DNA of 62,183 nucleotides from an uncultured Ruminococcus sp. (GTDB lineage: Bacteria > Bacillota > Clostridia > Oscillospirales > Acutalibacteraceae), in the NCBI GenBank assembly GCA_902794395.1, contig CADBHB010000015.1, positions 1-62,183 on the forward strand, given 5' to 3'. The position numbers were made by a program, and so were the translations under genes. The notes under the pieces are model-generated. The model ran no database searches and was not told the DNA's origin. It saw only the letters and a program-made list of their open reading frames with translations. Each line of letters opens with the position of its first letter. The stretch's first letter is position 1. Positions 9,914 through 18,822 of this stretch are shown here, piece by piece.

Positions 9914-9978
9914 ACTTGTATCATTGGTTTTCAAGCGTGGATGCTGGACGCGCGCGAAAACTGCGATAGAATAAAAAC

Positions 9979-9993
9979 TGCCGAAAAACGGCA
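9979..9993 (+). other. Small hairpin in the leader of the major subunit gene
   Basis: TGCCG/CGGCA around five A residues, followed by an A-run and then the AAGGAGG ribosome site. It is a weak stem; it may mark an RNA processing point but has no U-run for termination. Confidence 0.3.
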
Positions 9994-10018
9994 AAAAAAT
10001 TTTAAGGAGGATTTCTCT

Positions 10019-10810
10019 ATGACAAAATCTAGAAAGAGGATGCTTATTTCCTCGATCGCAATGCTTTTGGTTGCTCTCGTAGCTCTTGGCTCCGCGACCT
10101 ACGCATGGTTCTCAATCTCTAAGACCGTTAAGGCTGACACAATGCAGGTAAAAGCTATCGCTGCAGCCGGTCTTGAAATTTCAAAAGAGGCTGACGCTAA
10201 CTATAGCCCCACAAGAGTAAGCTTCTCCGGTACCACAGAGATCAAGCCCGTTTCGTGGGTTCCTGATGCGTCTCAAACCAACCATGGATTTGTTCCTTCC
10301 GGTAACATCGATTCTCCTGGCGGCGGATGGACTGGCGCTTACAAGGACACCAACCTGACTCCTTCCACTGACGCTCAGAACGCCTACTTCAAGACCTTTG
10401 ATGTATGGGTAAGATCAGCTCAGGAAGGTACCAAGCGTGTATCCCACGGCGTATCTGCGACTGTAAAGGTTGAGGATACCGGTACAACCAACAACGCTAA
10501 GACGTTTGTTCGTGCTTATCTGATTGATAACAGCACCACTACTAACAGCCAGACTTTCTCTAACGCTGTTGAAACAACTGCAGCTATCAGCGGTGCGACT
10601 GCCGGAACAACCACTGATGTTTCTTCCATCGCGTTCGGCACTGCCAAAACCGTAACCGCTACTCCCGCTGTTGCATCTGCTGCAGCTACTGACGAAGGTA
10701 TCCATTACACACTCGTTCTTTGGTTCGAGGGAACTGATGCTCAGTGCGTAGACGGAAACAAAGAGGCTGTTGCTAACGTAACTGTTGAGTTTACCGCTAC
10801 CGATATGTAA
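10019..10810 (+). CDS. Probable major SipW-type fibre subunit (paralogue C)
   Basis: ATG at 10019 follows AAGGAGG. A 263-residue protein with a textbook SipW-type signal: KSRKR, a hydrophobic stretch, then SATYAWFSISKT. The mature chain is rich in Ala, Thr and Ser, beta-type, and ends with LWFEGTDAQCVDG and a last strand. Codon use is unlike its neighbours: GCT, GTA and CGT-type codons dominate where flanking genes use GCC, GGC and CGC. That is typical of very highly expressed genes. With the strong RNA hairpins directly downstream, this suggests it is the abundant structural subunit (inference). TasA/camelysin-type matrix proteins are the nearest known analogues. Confidence 0.75.
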   Translation: MTKSRKRMLISSIAMLLVALVALGSATYAWFSISKTVKADTMQVKAIAAAGLEISKEADANYSPTRVSFSGTTEIKPVSWVPDASQTNHGFVPSGNIDSPGGGWTGAYKDTNLTPSTDAQNAYFKTFDVWVRSAQEGTKRVSHGVSATVKVEDTGTTNNAKTFVRAYLIDNSTTTNSQTFSNAVETTAAISGATAGTTTDVSSIAFGTAKTVTATPAVASAAATDEGIHYTLVLWFEGTDAQCVDGNKEAVANVTVEFTATDM

Positions 10811-10859
10811 TATAACCTAACGTTTTATTACGTAACATTCTTTAATTAAATTTATTGCG

Positions 10860-10888
10860 CCCCGCGCCGGGATCGGCTCGGCGCGGGG
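10860..10888 (+). terminator. GC-rich hairpin after the major subunit gene (partial terminator or stabiliser)
   Basis: CCCCGCGCCG pairs perfectly with CGGCGCGGGG (10 bp, 9-base loop). No U-run follows, so it may protect the upstream mRNA rather than stop the polymerase. Confidence 0.55.
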
Positions 10889-10891
10889 GAC

Positions 10892-10935
10892 TGAAAAGCG
10901 AGTGCCCTGACAGCACAGGGCAAGCTTGCTTTTCA
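10892..10935 (+). other. Second hairpin before the signal peptidase gene
   Basis: TGAAAAGC pairs with GCTTTTCA and, inside an internal loop, GCCCTG pairs with CAGGGC. With the preceding hairpin it forms a structured barrier between the abundant subunit and the peptidase gene. Confidence 0.5.
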
Positions 10936-10964
10936 ATAATATCAGGAAATGAGGAAACCCCAAA

Positions 10965-11747
10965 ATGAATTCAAAAGTGAGAAAAGTCATCAATATCATT
11001 GTCGACGTGCTTGTTGTTATTGTGCTGTTGTTCTCAGCCTTAACGCTGACATTGGCACTGACCTCCAGAGCGTCGGGCGGGGTTCCCAACGTTTTCGGCA
11101 AATCTCCCATCGGAGTCCAAACAAACTCCATGCACGGCAGTCAAAAGGACAGCTTTGACAAGGACGACCTGATAATTTGCTCCAAAGTTAAGGATGTTAA
11201 TGCAAATTCCTTTAAGGAGGGCGACATCATCACCTTCCAGCAGGATATAAACGGTGACGGTGTTAAAGAACTGGTCACCCACCGCATTTACAGGGTAAAT
11301 GAGGACGGTTCCTATTGGACAAAGGGCGACAACAACTCGACCTACGACCAGGACCCCTCAAACAGCATTGTGTTCCCCAATAAATATTATTACGATGTTT
11401 TGGCGGTATATCACGGCACCCGTATCCCGAAAATCGGAGGCTTTATTAATCTCCTGCAAACTCAAAAGGGCTTCTTCTTCGTCATTCTCCTGCCCATGAT
11501 CCTCTTCTTCATTTACCAGGCGATCCGCGTGGTGCTCAACGCTATGGCGTACAGCAAGGAGAAGGGAATAGAGCAGGCAAAGGCGGCAGTCGCCAACGCC
11601 GAGCTCACCGAGGAACAGAAGAAAAGGGCTATCGAGGAATACCTTGCCGCCCAAAAGGGCGAAAAGGCCGAGGCTCCCGAAGATCCGGAGCCCGAAGACT
11701 CAGAGCCCCAAGACTCAGAGTCCCAAGACTCAGAGTCTGAAGCTTGA
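10965..11747 (+). CDS. sipW: SipW-type (ER-type) signal peptidase I, copy 1
   Basis: A 260-residue S26 peptidase. Ser55 in TNSM is the nucleophile, His106 in VTHRIYRV replaces the usual bacterial Lys (the ER/archaeal Ser-His form that defines SipW), and Asp122 lies in WTKGDN. One N-terminal helix (about 10-32) and one C-terminal helix (about 165-190) flank the catalytic domain, with a charged cytoplasmic tail. The tail ends in a 15-bp tandem repeat (EDSEP/QDSES units). It would cleave the AWF-type signals of the neighbouring proteins outside the membrane. The upstream hairpins probably keep its level below that of the subunit. Confidence 0.9.
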   Translation: MNSKVRKVINIIVDVLVVIVLLFSALTLTLALTSRASGGVPNVFGKSPIGVQTNSMHGSQKDSFDKDDLIICSKVKDVNANSFKEGDIITFQQDINGDGVKELVTHRIYRVNEDGSYWTKGDNNSTYDQDPSNSIVFPNKYYYDVLAVYHGTRIPKIGGFINLLQTQKGFFFVILLPMILFFIYQAIRVVLNAMAYSKEKGIEQAKAAVANAELTEEQKKRAIEEYLAAQKGEKAEAPEDPEPEDSEPQDSESQDSESEA

Positions 11748-11797
11748 TTTCCGTGCGAAGTCGGGGGTTGACATCCTCAGCTCCCAAGTAGTTTTAT

Positions 11798-11903
11798 GGT
11801 GTAACCAAGAGCATACGGTATATCAGCAGTACCGTCTGCTCCAGCGTTACCCATGGATAAGTAAACAGTGTATAGTGCACTGTGAACGGCGGGTTAAGCC
11901 CGC
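11798..11903 (+). ncRNA. Structured RNA element between sipW and the AAA+ gene
   Basis: A nested stem: GTAAC/GTTAC (plus GG/CC), GAGCA/TGCTC and ACGGTA/TACCGT enclose a 9-base loop at 11798-11852. It is followed by ACAGTG/CACTGT (11865-11883) and GCGGG/CCCGC (11889-11903). I do not recognise a known family. It could be a leader of the AAA+ gene, a small RNA or a mobile palindromic unit. Confidence 0.4.
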
Positions 11904-11984
11904 GCCTTTCCCGCGCCGCAGGCGCATAAGTAAATGTTTCTTAAAGCTCCGATTTCGAGTTGGAGCCAATCGACCCGAAACCCT

Positions 11985-12012
11985 GCACCGTGCACCCCGC
12001 ACCGTGCACAAA
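11985..12012. repeat. Two tandem GCACCGTGCAC units
   Basis: GCACCGTGCACCCC is followed directly by GCACCGTGCACAAA. A related CCGTGCACCGTA lies at 13650-13662 on the other side of the AAA+ gene. They look like remnants of a simple intergenic repeat. Confidence 0.5.
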
Positions 12013-12041
12013 AATAAACGGTATTTTTCAAGGAGAAAACT

Positions 12042-13574
12042 ATGGATAATGTATTTCAATTTCTCTTTCAATTTCTGGGACAATTCTTCGGTTCCATCTG
12101 GAACGGTTTTGTCACCATGCTCGGGGCGTTCAATATCCCCGAATACATCAGTATCATCACCCGCTATACCACTACATTGGGCGGTGTAGCATGGGTAATT
12201 GCGATCATCGCCATTGTGCTGCTGGTTGCGGTTCTCGGCTTTATCGTATTCCTTATAGTTGTTTCCTTGAAGAAATCCATCAGAAACCGCCGCGCGCGCA
12301 AAGATGCGGGCTCTCTGGTAAAAGAGGTTCAGGCTCTCAACCGTGAGGTAATGCGTCTCAATCTCGAAAAAGATAAGATCCTTTCCATGAAGGTTTCTCA
12401 AATCGGCCTCAATCCCAACGAGATCTCCGAGCTTACCGGCGAGGAAATCGAGGCTCTCAACAAGGGTCAGGGAGAAGAGGACGAGGATACCGGCGGCATC
12501 CGCTTCCTCAAGCTCACCAAGCTCGACGAGATCTGGGCAGATTATCAGCCGCCCGTATACGACAACGAGATCACGCTCCCCGAGTTCTGCGACCGCTTCC
12601 GTTTGTTTGCTTGCTCACGTCTTGGCTTGTTCTACGACATCACCATGATCCGCCGCTTCGTGGCAGCCTTCGCTTCAACCCGTTTGATCGTTCTCCAAGG
12701 TATTTCCGGTACAGGTAAAACCTCGCTGGCTTACGCCTTTGGTAAGTACGTCAGCAACCCGTCGGTAATCACACCGGTACAGCCCTCGTGGCGTGACCGT
12801 TCCGAGCTGTTCGGCTACTTCAACGAATTTACCAAGAAGTATAACGAGACCGAGCTGCTCCGCGCCATGTATGAGGCGAGATTCAACGAGAATGTCTATC
12901 TGGTCATCCTCGATGAAATGAACATCGCGCGTGTTGAGTACTACTTCGCTGAGATGTTGTCCATCCTCGAAATGCCGCGCCGCGATGAGTGGATCGTTGA
13001 CCTTGTTCCCTCCCAGTGGAAAAACGACCCCAAGCTGCTTCAAAACGGCAAGTTCACCTTGCCTCCCAATATGTGGTACTGCGGTACCATCAACAACGAT
13101 GACTCGACCTTCGCCGTTACCGATAAGGTATACGACCGTGCTATGCCTATCAACATCGACAACAAGGGCGTTGCTTTCGAGGCGCCCGACACTCCGCCTG
13201 TCGTCATAAACTACCATCACTTTGAGGCTATCCTCAACAAGGCAAAAGCCGAAAATCCTGTTTCGCAGGATGTGCTCAATAAACTCGCTCTCGTTGACGA
13301 CTACATCATCGCGCATTTCCGCGTAGCTTTCGGTAACCGTATTATGAAGCAAATCAAGGACTATGTTCCCGCTTATGTCGGTACCGGCGGCACCGAGGTA
13401 GACGGTCTGGACTACATCCTTGCGCGTAAGGTACTGCGTAAGTTTGAGGCTCTCAACCTCTCCTACATCCGCGACGAGATCGACGGACTTATCGCCTATA
13501 TGGATGAACTGTTCGGCGAAGAGAATATGAATGAGTGTAAGGATTATCTCCGTATGCTCAAGAAGCTTGTTTAA
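12042..13574 (+). CDS. Membrane-anchored McrB-like AAA+ ATPase
   Basis: 510 residues. One strong membrane helix (about 49-75) replaces the DNA-recognition domain of classical McrB. After a short coiled region comes an AAA_5/McrB-type motor: Walker A GISGTGKTS (220-228), Walker B VILDEMN (287-293, the McrB-style LDEMN), sensor I GTINNDDS (348-355) and a candidate Arg finger in DRAMPI (366). Classical McrB is a GTPase that powers a restriction complex; nucleotide choice here cannot be read. It sits between sipW copy 1 and a DUF2357-like gene, in a locus of exported proteins, with AAGGAG before its ATG. I infer a motor working at the inner membrane face, perhaps in fibre export or assembly. Confidence 0.8.
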   Translation: MDNVFQFLFQFLGQFFGSIWNGFVTMLGAFNIPEYISIITRYTTTLGGVAWVIAIIAIVLLVAVLGFIVFLIVVSLKKSIRNRRARKDAGSLVKEVQALNREVMRLNLEKDKILSMKVSQIGLNPNEISELTGEEIEALNKGQGEEDEDTGGIRFLKLTKLDEIWADYQPPVYDNEITLPEFCDRFRLFACSRLGLFYDITMIRRFVAAFASTRLIVLQGISGTGKTSLAYAFGKYVSNPSVITPVQPSWRDRSELFGYFNEFTKKYNETELLRAMYEARFNENVYLVILDEMNIARVEYYFAEMLSILEMPRRDEWIVDLVPSQWKNDPKLLQNGKFTLPPNMWYCGTINNDDSTFAVTDKVYDRAMPINIDNKGVAFEAPDTPPVVINYHHFEAILNKAKAENPVSQDVLNKLALVDDYIIAHFRVAFGNRIMKQIKDYVPAYVGTGGTEVDGLDYILARKVLRKFEALNLSYIRDEIDGLIAYMDELFGEENMNECKDYLRMLKKLV

Positions 13575-13690
13575 TCTCACATTTTTACTTGCGGGATGTC
13601 AACTTCGGCATCCCTCAAGGTGCTTCTTTTAAAGCACCGTTAATTATTTACCGTGCACCGTAAACCAAACAAAGACGAGGTGAAGTTGTT

Positions 13691-16243
13691 TTGGAAAATT
13701 TTGACCAGTACTACCGTTCATATAAATATATGCAAAAGCACCTCGCTACCGATTTTACCGCCAACTATCTCACCGCGAACATGGTGGATAACGATAAGGG
13801 AGAGGACATCCTCTCAGGTAAGCTCCATGAAAAGGTAATCGACATGGAGTGGGTCACCGAAATCGAGGACACGCTTCCCTATATCGAAAAGGCGATCGAC
13901 GAGCAGCGCCGCTTCATTATCGAGAATAATGAGGTTTACCGCATCGACAAAGCTAAAATCATCAACAAGGACTCTGTAAAGCACCTCATTCAGCACACCA
14001 ACTTCATCGACAACATCGACGATAAGGGCAAGGTCACTCCCAACAAGGTGCTGACCATCGAGCGCGAGGACAGCTTTGAGACCTACGAAAACCGTTTCTT
14101 GATAACGCTTATCGAAAAAGCGCTCGAATTCGTTGCCGATAAGTACCGCAAAATGGTCGACGCGCCCACCGATACCTATAATAAGGTGGAAATGGAGCGC
14201 GACCTCGTGCTCAACAACCAGCGCGTTACATTTAAAATGGAATATTCCAACGAGGTAAAGGACGCAGAGGCGTCACAGCTCGACGTCAAGGACTATGAAA
14301 AGCTCTCCGACTTCGACCGTGTACGCCGTATCCGCGAAAAACTCAACTCCTTCCTCGGCACCGATATGATGCAGGCACTCAAAAAGTGCATCCGCGTCAA
14401 GCCCCCTATCAACCGAACCAACCTGATGACCAAGAACCCCAACTACAAGGCGGGTCTGGATCTGTTTACCTACCTCGGCGCCTACAACAAGCCGGGTTAC
14501 GAGATCATCGGCAAGGACTTCTCGGGTAAAATGGATAAAGAGGTGCAGGAAGCCGTTTACATCTCTCAGGGCTTCCAGCATTTTATGATAACCATCGCCA
14601 CCAACCCCGCGCTCAGACGTCTCCTTGAGGAACGCTATCAGGAGAACAAGTCCGGTCACGGCAAGGCGGGCGACCGAGAGATAGAAGAGATGATCGAAAA
14701 CGTCCGCAAGGAGGAGCTGAAGCTCAGACTCCAGGAGATACGCGAACGCGAAAAGATCATCCGCGAACAAAAGGCTGAGATCGCCGCTCTCAAGCGCGAG
14801 ATCGAAAAGCGCGACAAGACCATAGAATCCCTCAAGAGTAACATCCGCGCTCTGGAGGATCGCATAAAGGAACTCGAAAACGAGCTGCAAAAGGTCAAAG
14901 CAGAGCTGATAAAGGCGAAGGAACGCATCGCCGAACTCGAGGCAAAGGTCGCCGAGCTCGAAGCGCGCATCGCAGAACTCGAAGCTCAGGTAGCGGCATT
15001 ACAGGCAAAAGTCGCCGAACTCGAGGAGATCAAGGCTCAGCTCGAGGCGAAGATCGTCGAGCTGGAAGGTATCATCGAGGAACAGAAGGCGCGTATCGCC
15101 GAACTCGAAGGCATCGTAGCTCAGCAGAAGGCACGCATCGAAGAACTCGAGGCATATGTAGCCGAGCTGGAGAAAACCAAGGCTATGCTCGAGGAGCGGG
15201 TCGCTTCCCTTGAGGCGGAAAACGCTCAGCAAAAAGCGACAATTGCGGCGCACGAGGCGACCATCGCTTCACAGCTTGCCGCTATCGAAGGACTCAATCA
15301 GGAGATCGCCTCCGCAAAGTCGCAGATCACCGATCTCACCTCTACTCTCGCGCAGCGTGACGCCACCATCGCTACTCAGACCGCAAGGATCACCGAGCTC
15401 GACAATAACGTCGCTCAGCTCGCTGCCGATCTGGCGACCGAAAAGCAGGAGCGCGCCGCTGATGTCGAAGCGGCAAACGCCGCCGCAAAGGCAAAAGAGG
15501 AAGAGCTCAACAAGCTCTTTGACGGCGAGAGAGCATACCTTGAAAACAAGCATAAAAAAGAGCTTGAGCAGCTTGAAGCCAACCACCAGGCGGCGATGGC
15601 TAAGCTCGATAAGCAAAAAGAGGCAGAAAAAGCCCGTATCCAGAAGGATGCCGACGGCCGCGTAAGAGCTGCGCAGAAAGAAGCCGAGAAGAAGGCGAGA
15701 GCGCAGATCAAAACAGAGGTCCAAAAGGCTCAGGGCGAGGCTAAAAAGGCTGAAAGAAAAGCCAACGAAACCGCTGCCTTCTATAAGCGTGAGCTCAAGA
15801 TCGACCGCGGCAACGACGGAGCGTTCAAGTTCGACTTCCCCGTCGGTGCGCTGGGTGTTCAGGAACTTAAGGCGGTGTCACTCGCCGCGGCCGGTTCCGA
15901 CATGAGTTTGTTGCCTAACAACAGCAAGATTGCCTGCGTTTATCTTATTCAGGATAATAAAAAGGTCACCGTTTATAACGGCAGACATAATAAGCTTGAG
16001 GTCGTCAAAAACCTTCGCGGCGCCTCTTCCTTTGACGAATGTAAGGATTTGGTCAAGCAGTTGCTTGCAAACGCCGACAAGAGCTGTGCATATCTGTCTT
16101 ATAAGTCGGTAGACAAAAACTATATAAGCAATTTTGCCGCCTTCCTAAAATCTGACGCCGGCTTCAGCGTCACTCAAAACTTCCATAACAAGGCGCAAAA
16201 GAGCGGCAAATCTATCATCGGTATCTATTTTTATAGAGGTTAA
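13691..16243 (+). CDS. DUF2357-like protein with very long coiled coil
   Basis: Start TTG 13691 with GAGGTG 8 bases before. The N-terminal 300 residues resemble the DUF2357/McrC-partner family: ETYENRFLITLIEKAL near 140 and a PPINRTNL-KNPNYKAG stretch near 240. Residues about 325-700 are almost unbroken heptads (repeats of AELEAKVAELEAR), enough for a rod of roughly 50 nm if fully helical (arithmetic inference). A globular C-terminus of about 150 residues shows no PD-(D/E)XK nuclease signature that I can find. DUF2357 proteins normally pair with McrB-like ATPases, as here with the preceding gene. Loss of the nuclease and gain of a rod suggest a structural role rather than restriction. Confidence 0.7.
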   Translation: MENFDQYYRSYKYMQKHLATDFTANYLTANMVDNDKGEDILSGKLHEKVIDMEWVTEIEDTLPYIEKAIDEQRRFIIENNEVYRIDKAKIINKDSVKHLIQHTNFIDNIDDKGKVTPNKVLTIEREDSFETYENRFLITLIEKALEFVADKYRKMVDAPTDTYNKVEMERDLVLNNQRVTFKMEYSNEVKDAEASQLDVKDYEKLSDFDRVRRIREKLNSFLGTDMMQALKKCIRVKPPINRTNLMTKNPNYKAGLDLFTYLGAYNKPGYEIIGKDFSGKMDKEVQEAVYISQGFQHFMITIATNPALRRLLEERYQENKSGHGKAGDREIEEMIENVRKEELKLRLQEIREREKIIREQKAEIAALKREIEKRDKTIESLKSNIRALEDRIKELENELQKVKAELIKAKERIAELEAKVAELEARIAELEAQVAALQAKVAELEEIKAQLEAKIVELEGIIEEQKARIAELEGIVAQQKARIEELEAYVAELEKTKAMLEERVASLEAENAQQKATIAAHEATIASQLAAIEGLNQEIASAKSQITDLTSTLAQRDATIATQTARITELDNNVAQLAADLATEKQERAADVEAANAAAKAKEEELNKLFDGERAYLENKHKKELEQLEANHQAAMAKLDKQKEAEKARIQKDADGRVRAAQKEAEKKARAQIKTEVQKAQGEAKKAERKANETAAFYKRELKIDRGNDGAFKFDFPVGALGVQELKAVSLAAAGSDMSLLPNNSKIACVYLIQDNKKVTVYNGRHNKLEVVKNLRGASSFDECKDLVKQLLANADKSCAYLSYKSVDKNYISNFAAFLKSDAGFSVTQNFHNKAQKSGKSIIGIYFYRG

Positions 16244-16246
16244 GCT

Positions 16247-17440
16247 ATGAAGAAAAAGACAAGCCCCAAGCGGCATTTGCTTTTGACTAAAAACTTCATA
16301 ATGATGCTTGTCATGCTTGTCGTTATCATCGTGGCTATCAGTGCGTGGTTTACACAGTATAAAACCGTTGACGCCACTAACATTTCGGTAAAGGCTGAAT
16401 CGTCCGAAATAGATATTGCGCAGTCTATCAAAACTTATAATGCCGACGGAACGGTCAAGACGGACGGTCCGGGCGTATTTGGTTCCGAAGTCGTTTTCCA
16501 GGTTCCGGTCGATTTCGGCAAGTTCACAAAGGACTGCACCGGCGACGGAGTTAATTTGATCGTTCCCGAGTTCAATGTCACCAATGACTATGAAAGCGTC
16601 CGGAAAAACGGCGGTAAAGAGGTTAACGAAAACCTTTCGGCGTCAGACGCGTTGTCAAATGTTGATTCCGCGCGCCAGCATAGTTTGCATCCGGAAAATG
16701 ATCCGCCGGAGTATCAGTATCTTGAATTTGATTTTTACGTACGTTCAAAGAATAAGGAATTAAAATTGATGCCTGAAACACGGGTTGTAGCTTCTACCGA
16801 AGCCGGCGGCAGCAGTTTATCGACTGTTCCCGAAGGCAAGAAGAGCGAATACGGTAACTTTAATGTCGACGGTTTAGTGGGCGCGATTCGGGTTTCTCTC
16901 ATCGGTCAAGGTTGCACCTCCGTCAATCAGGCTTGGGAGAACGGCTCGTTGGTCACGGACGGCGAAAGAGCTCCTTCTTCGGCGCGAAACGCTGCGGAAC
17001 GTCAGCTTCTTTGGCTGCCCCGTCCGGATGTCCATTTGGATATAAATCCAAATGAAGGAGACGTTTCAAACTGGGGCTTTTCCACAGGTGTTACCAGTCA
17101 GCAGTTTAACGGCGAAACCTATAAAGCGGCATATTACACCGGCACTTCTTCGGGCGTCGTTTTGAATCCCGAGGATGAAGACGCGGTCGTGTCCAGAGGC
17201 ACAGCCACCGAAAGTGGTGTTCAGGTGAAATCCTTGGGTCAATATGTAAACATTACTGATTTTACCTATTCTAACCAATTGTCTCCGATCAGCTTGGTTG
17301 TCAACGGTTCGGATATATCGGTTACAGACAATTACTATGTCACCAAATACAAGATGAAGGTCTGGATCGAGGGTACGGATACCGAGGCACGCCGCGCCAT
17401 GGATGGCGGAAAATTTAACATTAAGCTTTATTTCGCGTAA
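16247..17440 (+). CDS. SipW-type protein, W-x-E-G-x-D family (paralogue D)
   Basis: ATG lies 3 bases after the stop of the coiled-coil gene and its AGAGGTT site lies inside that gene's end, so translation is probably coupled. The signal region has lysines, a hydrophobic core and AISAWFTQYKT. The 397-residue chain is beta-rich and ends with KVWIEGTDTEARR plus a final strand; the Cys of the motif is replaced. Coupling ties the motor pair to the fibre proteins. Probably a minor subunit or tip protein; unproven. Confidence 0.7.
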   Translation: MKKKTSPKRHLLLTKNFIMMLVMLVVIIVAISAWFTQYKTVDATNISVKAESSEIDIAQSIKTYNADGTVKTDGPGVFGSEVVFQVPVDFGKFTKDCTGDGVNLIVPEFNVTNDYESVRKNGGKEVNENLSASDALSNVDSARQHSLHPENDPPEYQYLEFDFYVRSKNKELKLMPETRVVASTEAGGSSLSTVPEGKKSEYGNFNVDGLVGAIRVSLIGQGCTSVNQAWENGSLVTDGERAPSSARNAAERQLLWLPRPDVHLDINPNEGDVSNWGFSTGVTSQQFNGETYKAAYYTGTSSGVVLNPEDEDAVVSRGTATESGVQVKSLGQYVNITDFTYSNQLSPISLVVNGSDISVTDNYYVTKYKMKVWIEGTDTEARRAMDGGKFNIKLYFA

Positions 17441-17490
17441 ATAAGGCTGTTTATACCATTACATATCCAATCAAGAAAAGAGGTGAGATT

Positions 17491-18795
17491 ATGGGCAAAG
17501 GCGCAAAAGCGGCATTTTGCGGGACCAAAGCGTTTTTTAAGCGCTGCCGTAAACCGATAAGAAGAGTGTTGCTGTCCGTGATCTCGCTTGTTATTGTTTC
17601 GGTTTTGCTTGTTACCATGTCTTTTTCATGGTTTTCAATCAAAACCTCCGAGCTCGACGCCTACGACTTCGAGCTGGACTGCGGCAAGGGCTTACGCGTA
17701 AACGATACCGGTACCAGCCAACTCTCCTTTACGGAAGTGGACAATTACCTTACGCCCGCTTCATCGGTCACAGGCATGAACCTGTATTTCCCCACAGATG
17801 GGTCGGATTTTTCTCAGACCACGGCAAATATGACCTTTCGCAGTGCCAACGTAGGCGACAAAAACCAAAACTACATTCAAATCGATTTTACTCTTACCGC
17901 ACAGCAAAACCACACTGCTCTCTACATTAACGAAGAAAAAACCAGCATTATGGTAAAGTCCAGTAACGAGCAGAATTACAGCACCGCACAGGCGGGAGCG
18001 CTGCGGGCGGCTTTATGGTCATCTACGGCTGAAGACGGAGTACCCAACACACCTATAGTCTTCAATCCCACTTCCAGCACACTGTATACCGCTGCTGTGG
18101 AGGACGTTGACCGTTCCACGGGTGCCTTCATCAGCTCAGGCAGACAAGTCGCTCACACCTTCAGCGAATACTCATTCGGCGGCACGCCCGTTGCGACTCT
18201 TGACAGAGGCATAGAAACCAAGTTTTCCTATATCATATGGCTTGAAGGCACCGACCCTAAGTGTACCGACAAGATCAAAGACAAGGATATACAAATAAAA
18301 TTGGCGTTCACTACCTCTTGGGATAAGACCGAAACCATCCGTTTTCAGGATGATACGAACGGTGAATGGATCAAGTCCATGCTCAACGGCAACAACGCAA
18401 CACATACCCTCACGCTGCACTACGAGGAAGTTCAGACAGTTAACGGTACCGATCAGCCGACAGGCAGCTATATGGATTTCAATATGTATCCGTTAAACGC
18501 ACAGACCGATAATGTTTGGTCCTGTAATATCCCGGGCGATATGAGAAAGAATATTTCCTTCATTCTGCGTCCCAAGAGTGGCAGCAACGACCAGCGTATC
18601 TATAAATTCACCTACAGCAGCAAAGTTGCGGGAGAAACAACGCTCAACCGTGGTTCCAACAGGCTATATGTAGCGCAAGATGGTCAGTATATTGCCAATA
18701 ACTACGAAACCTGCAAGGGCTACTGGGTAGCCATCGGCGACAGCGACGGCGCCGGTCACGACAACGGCGGCGGACTCGACGGCGACGACTTCTAA
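17491..18795 (+). CDS. SipW-type protein, W-x-E-G-x-D family (paralogue E) with extra C-terminal domain
   Basis: AGAGGTGAG precedes the ATG. A long basic N-terminus, a hydrophobic helix (about 28-45) and FSWFSIKTS form the SipW-type signal. The family block IIWLEGTDPKCTD occurs near residue 250 rather than at the end; about 165 residues follow as a second beta domain (IRFQDDTNGEWIKS onward), ending in a Gly/Asp-rich tail. It may present an added binding module on a fibre subunit. No enzyme motif is seen. Confidence 0.7.
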   Translation: MGKGAKAAFCGTKAFFKRCRKPIRRVLLSVISLVIVSVLLVTMSFSWFSIKTSELDAYDFELDCGKGLRVNDTGTSQLSFTEVDNYLTPASSVTGMNLYFPTDGSDFSQTTANMTFRSANVGDKNQNYIQIDFTLTAQQNHTALYINEEKTSIMVKSSNEQNYSTAQAGALRAALWSSTAEDGVPNTPIVFNPTSSTLYTAAVEDVDRSTGAFISSGRQVAHTFSEYSFGGTPVATLDRGIETKFSYIIWLEGTDPKCTDKIKDKDIQIKLAFTTSWDKTETIRFQDDTNGEWIKSMLNGNNATHTLTLHYEEVQTVNGTDQPTGSYMDFNMYPLNAQTDNVWSCNIPGDMRKNISFILRPKSGSNDQRIYKFTYSSKVAGETTLNRGSNRLYVAQDGQYIANNYETCKGYWVAIGDSDGAGHDNGGGLDGDDF

Positions 18796-18822
18796 TCTAA
18801 AACACAACAAGGAGGTGACACT

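Noticed and set aside
11697-11741. 15-bp tandem repeat at the end of sipW copy 1 as a regulatory repeat
   Set aside because: It is in frame and simply encodes the acidic tail; copy-number slippage would keep the frame.
13650-13662. Possible CRISPR-like short repeats (GCACCGTGCAC)
   Set aside because: Only two tandem units and one distant relative, with no spacers and no cas genes.
12042-16243. Classical McrBC-type restriction system
   Set aside because: No DNA-recognition domain and no nuclease signature; the ATPase has a membrane helix, and the next gene is translationally coupled to a fibre gene.
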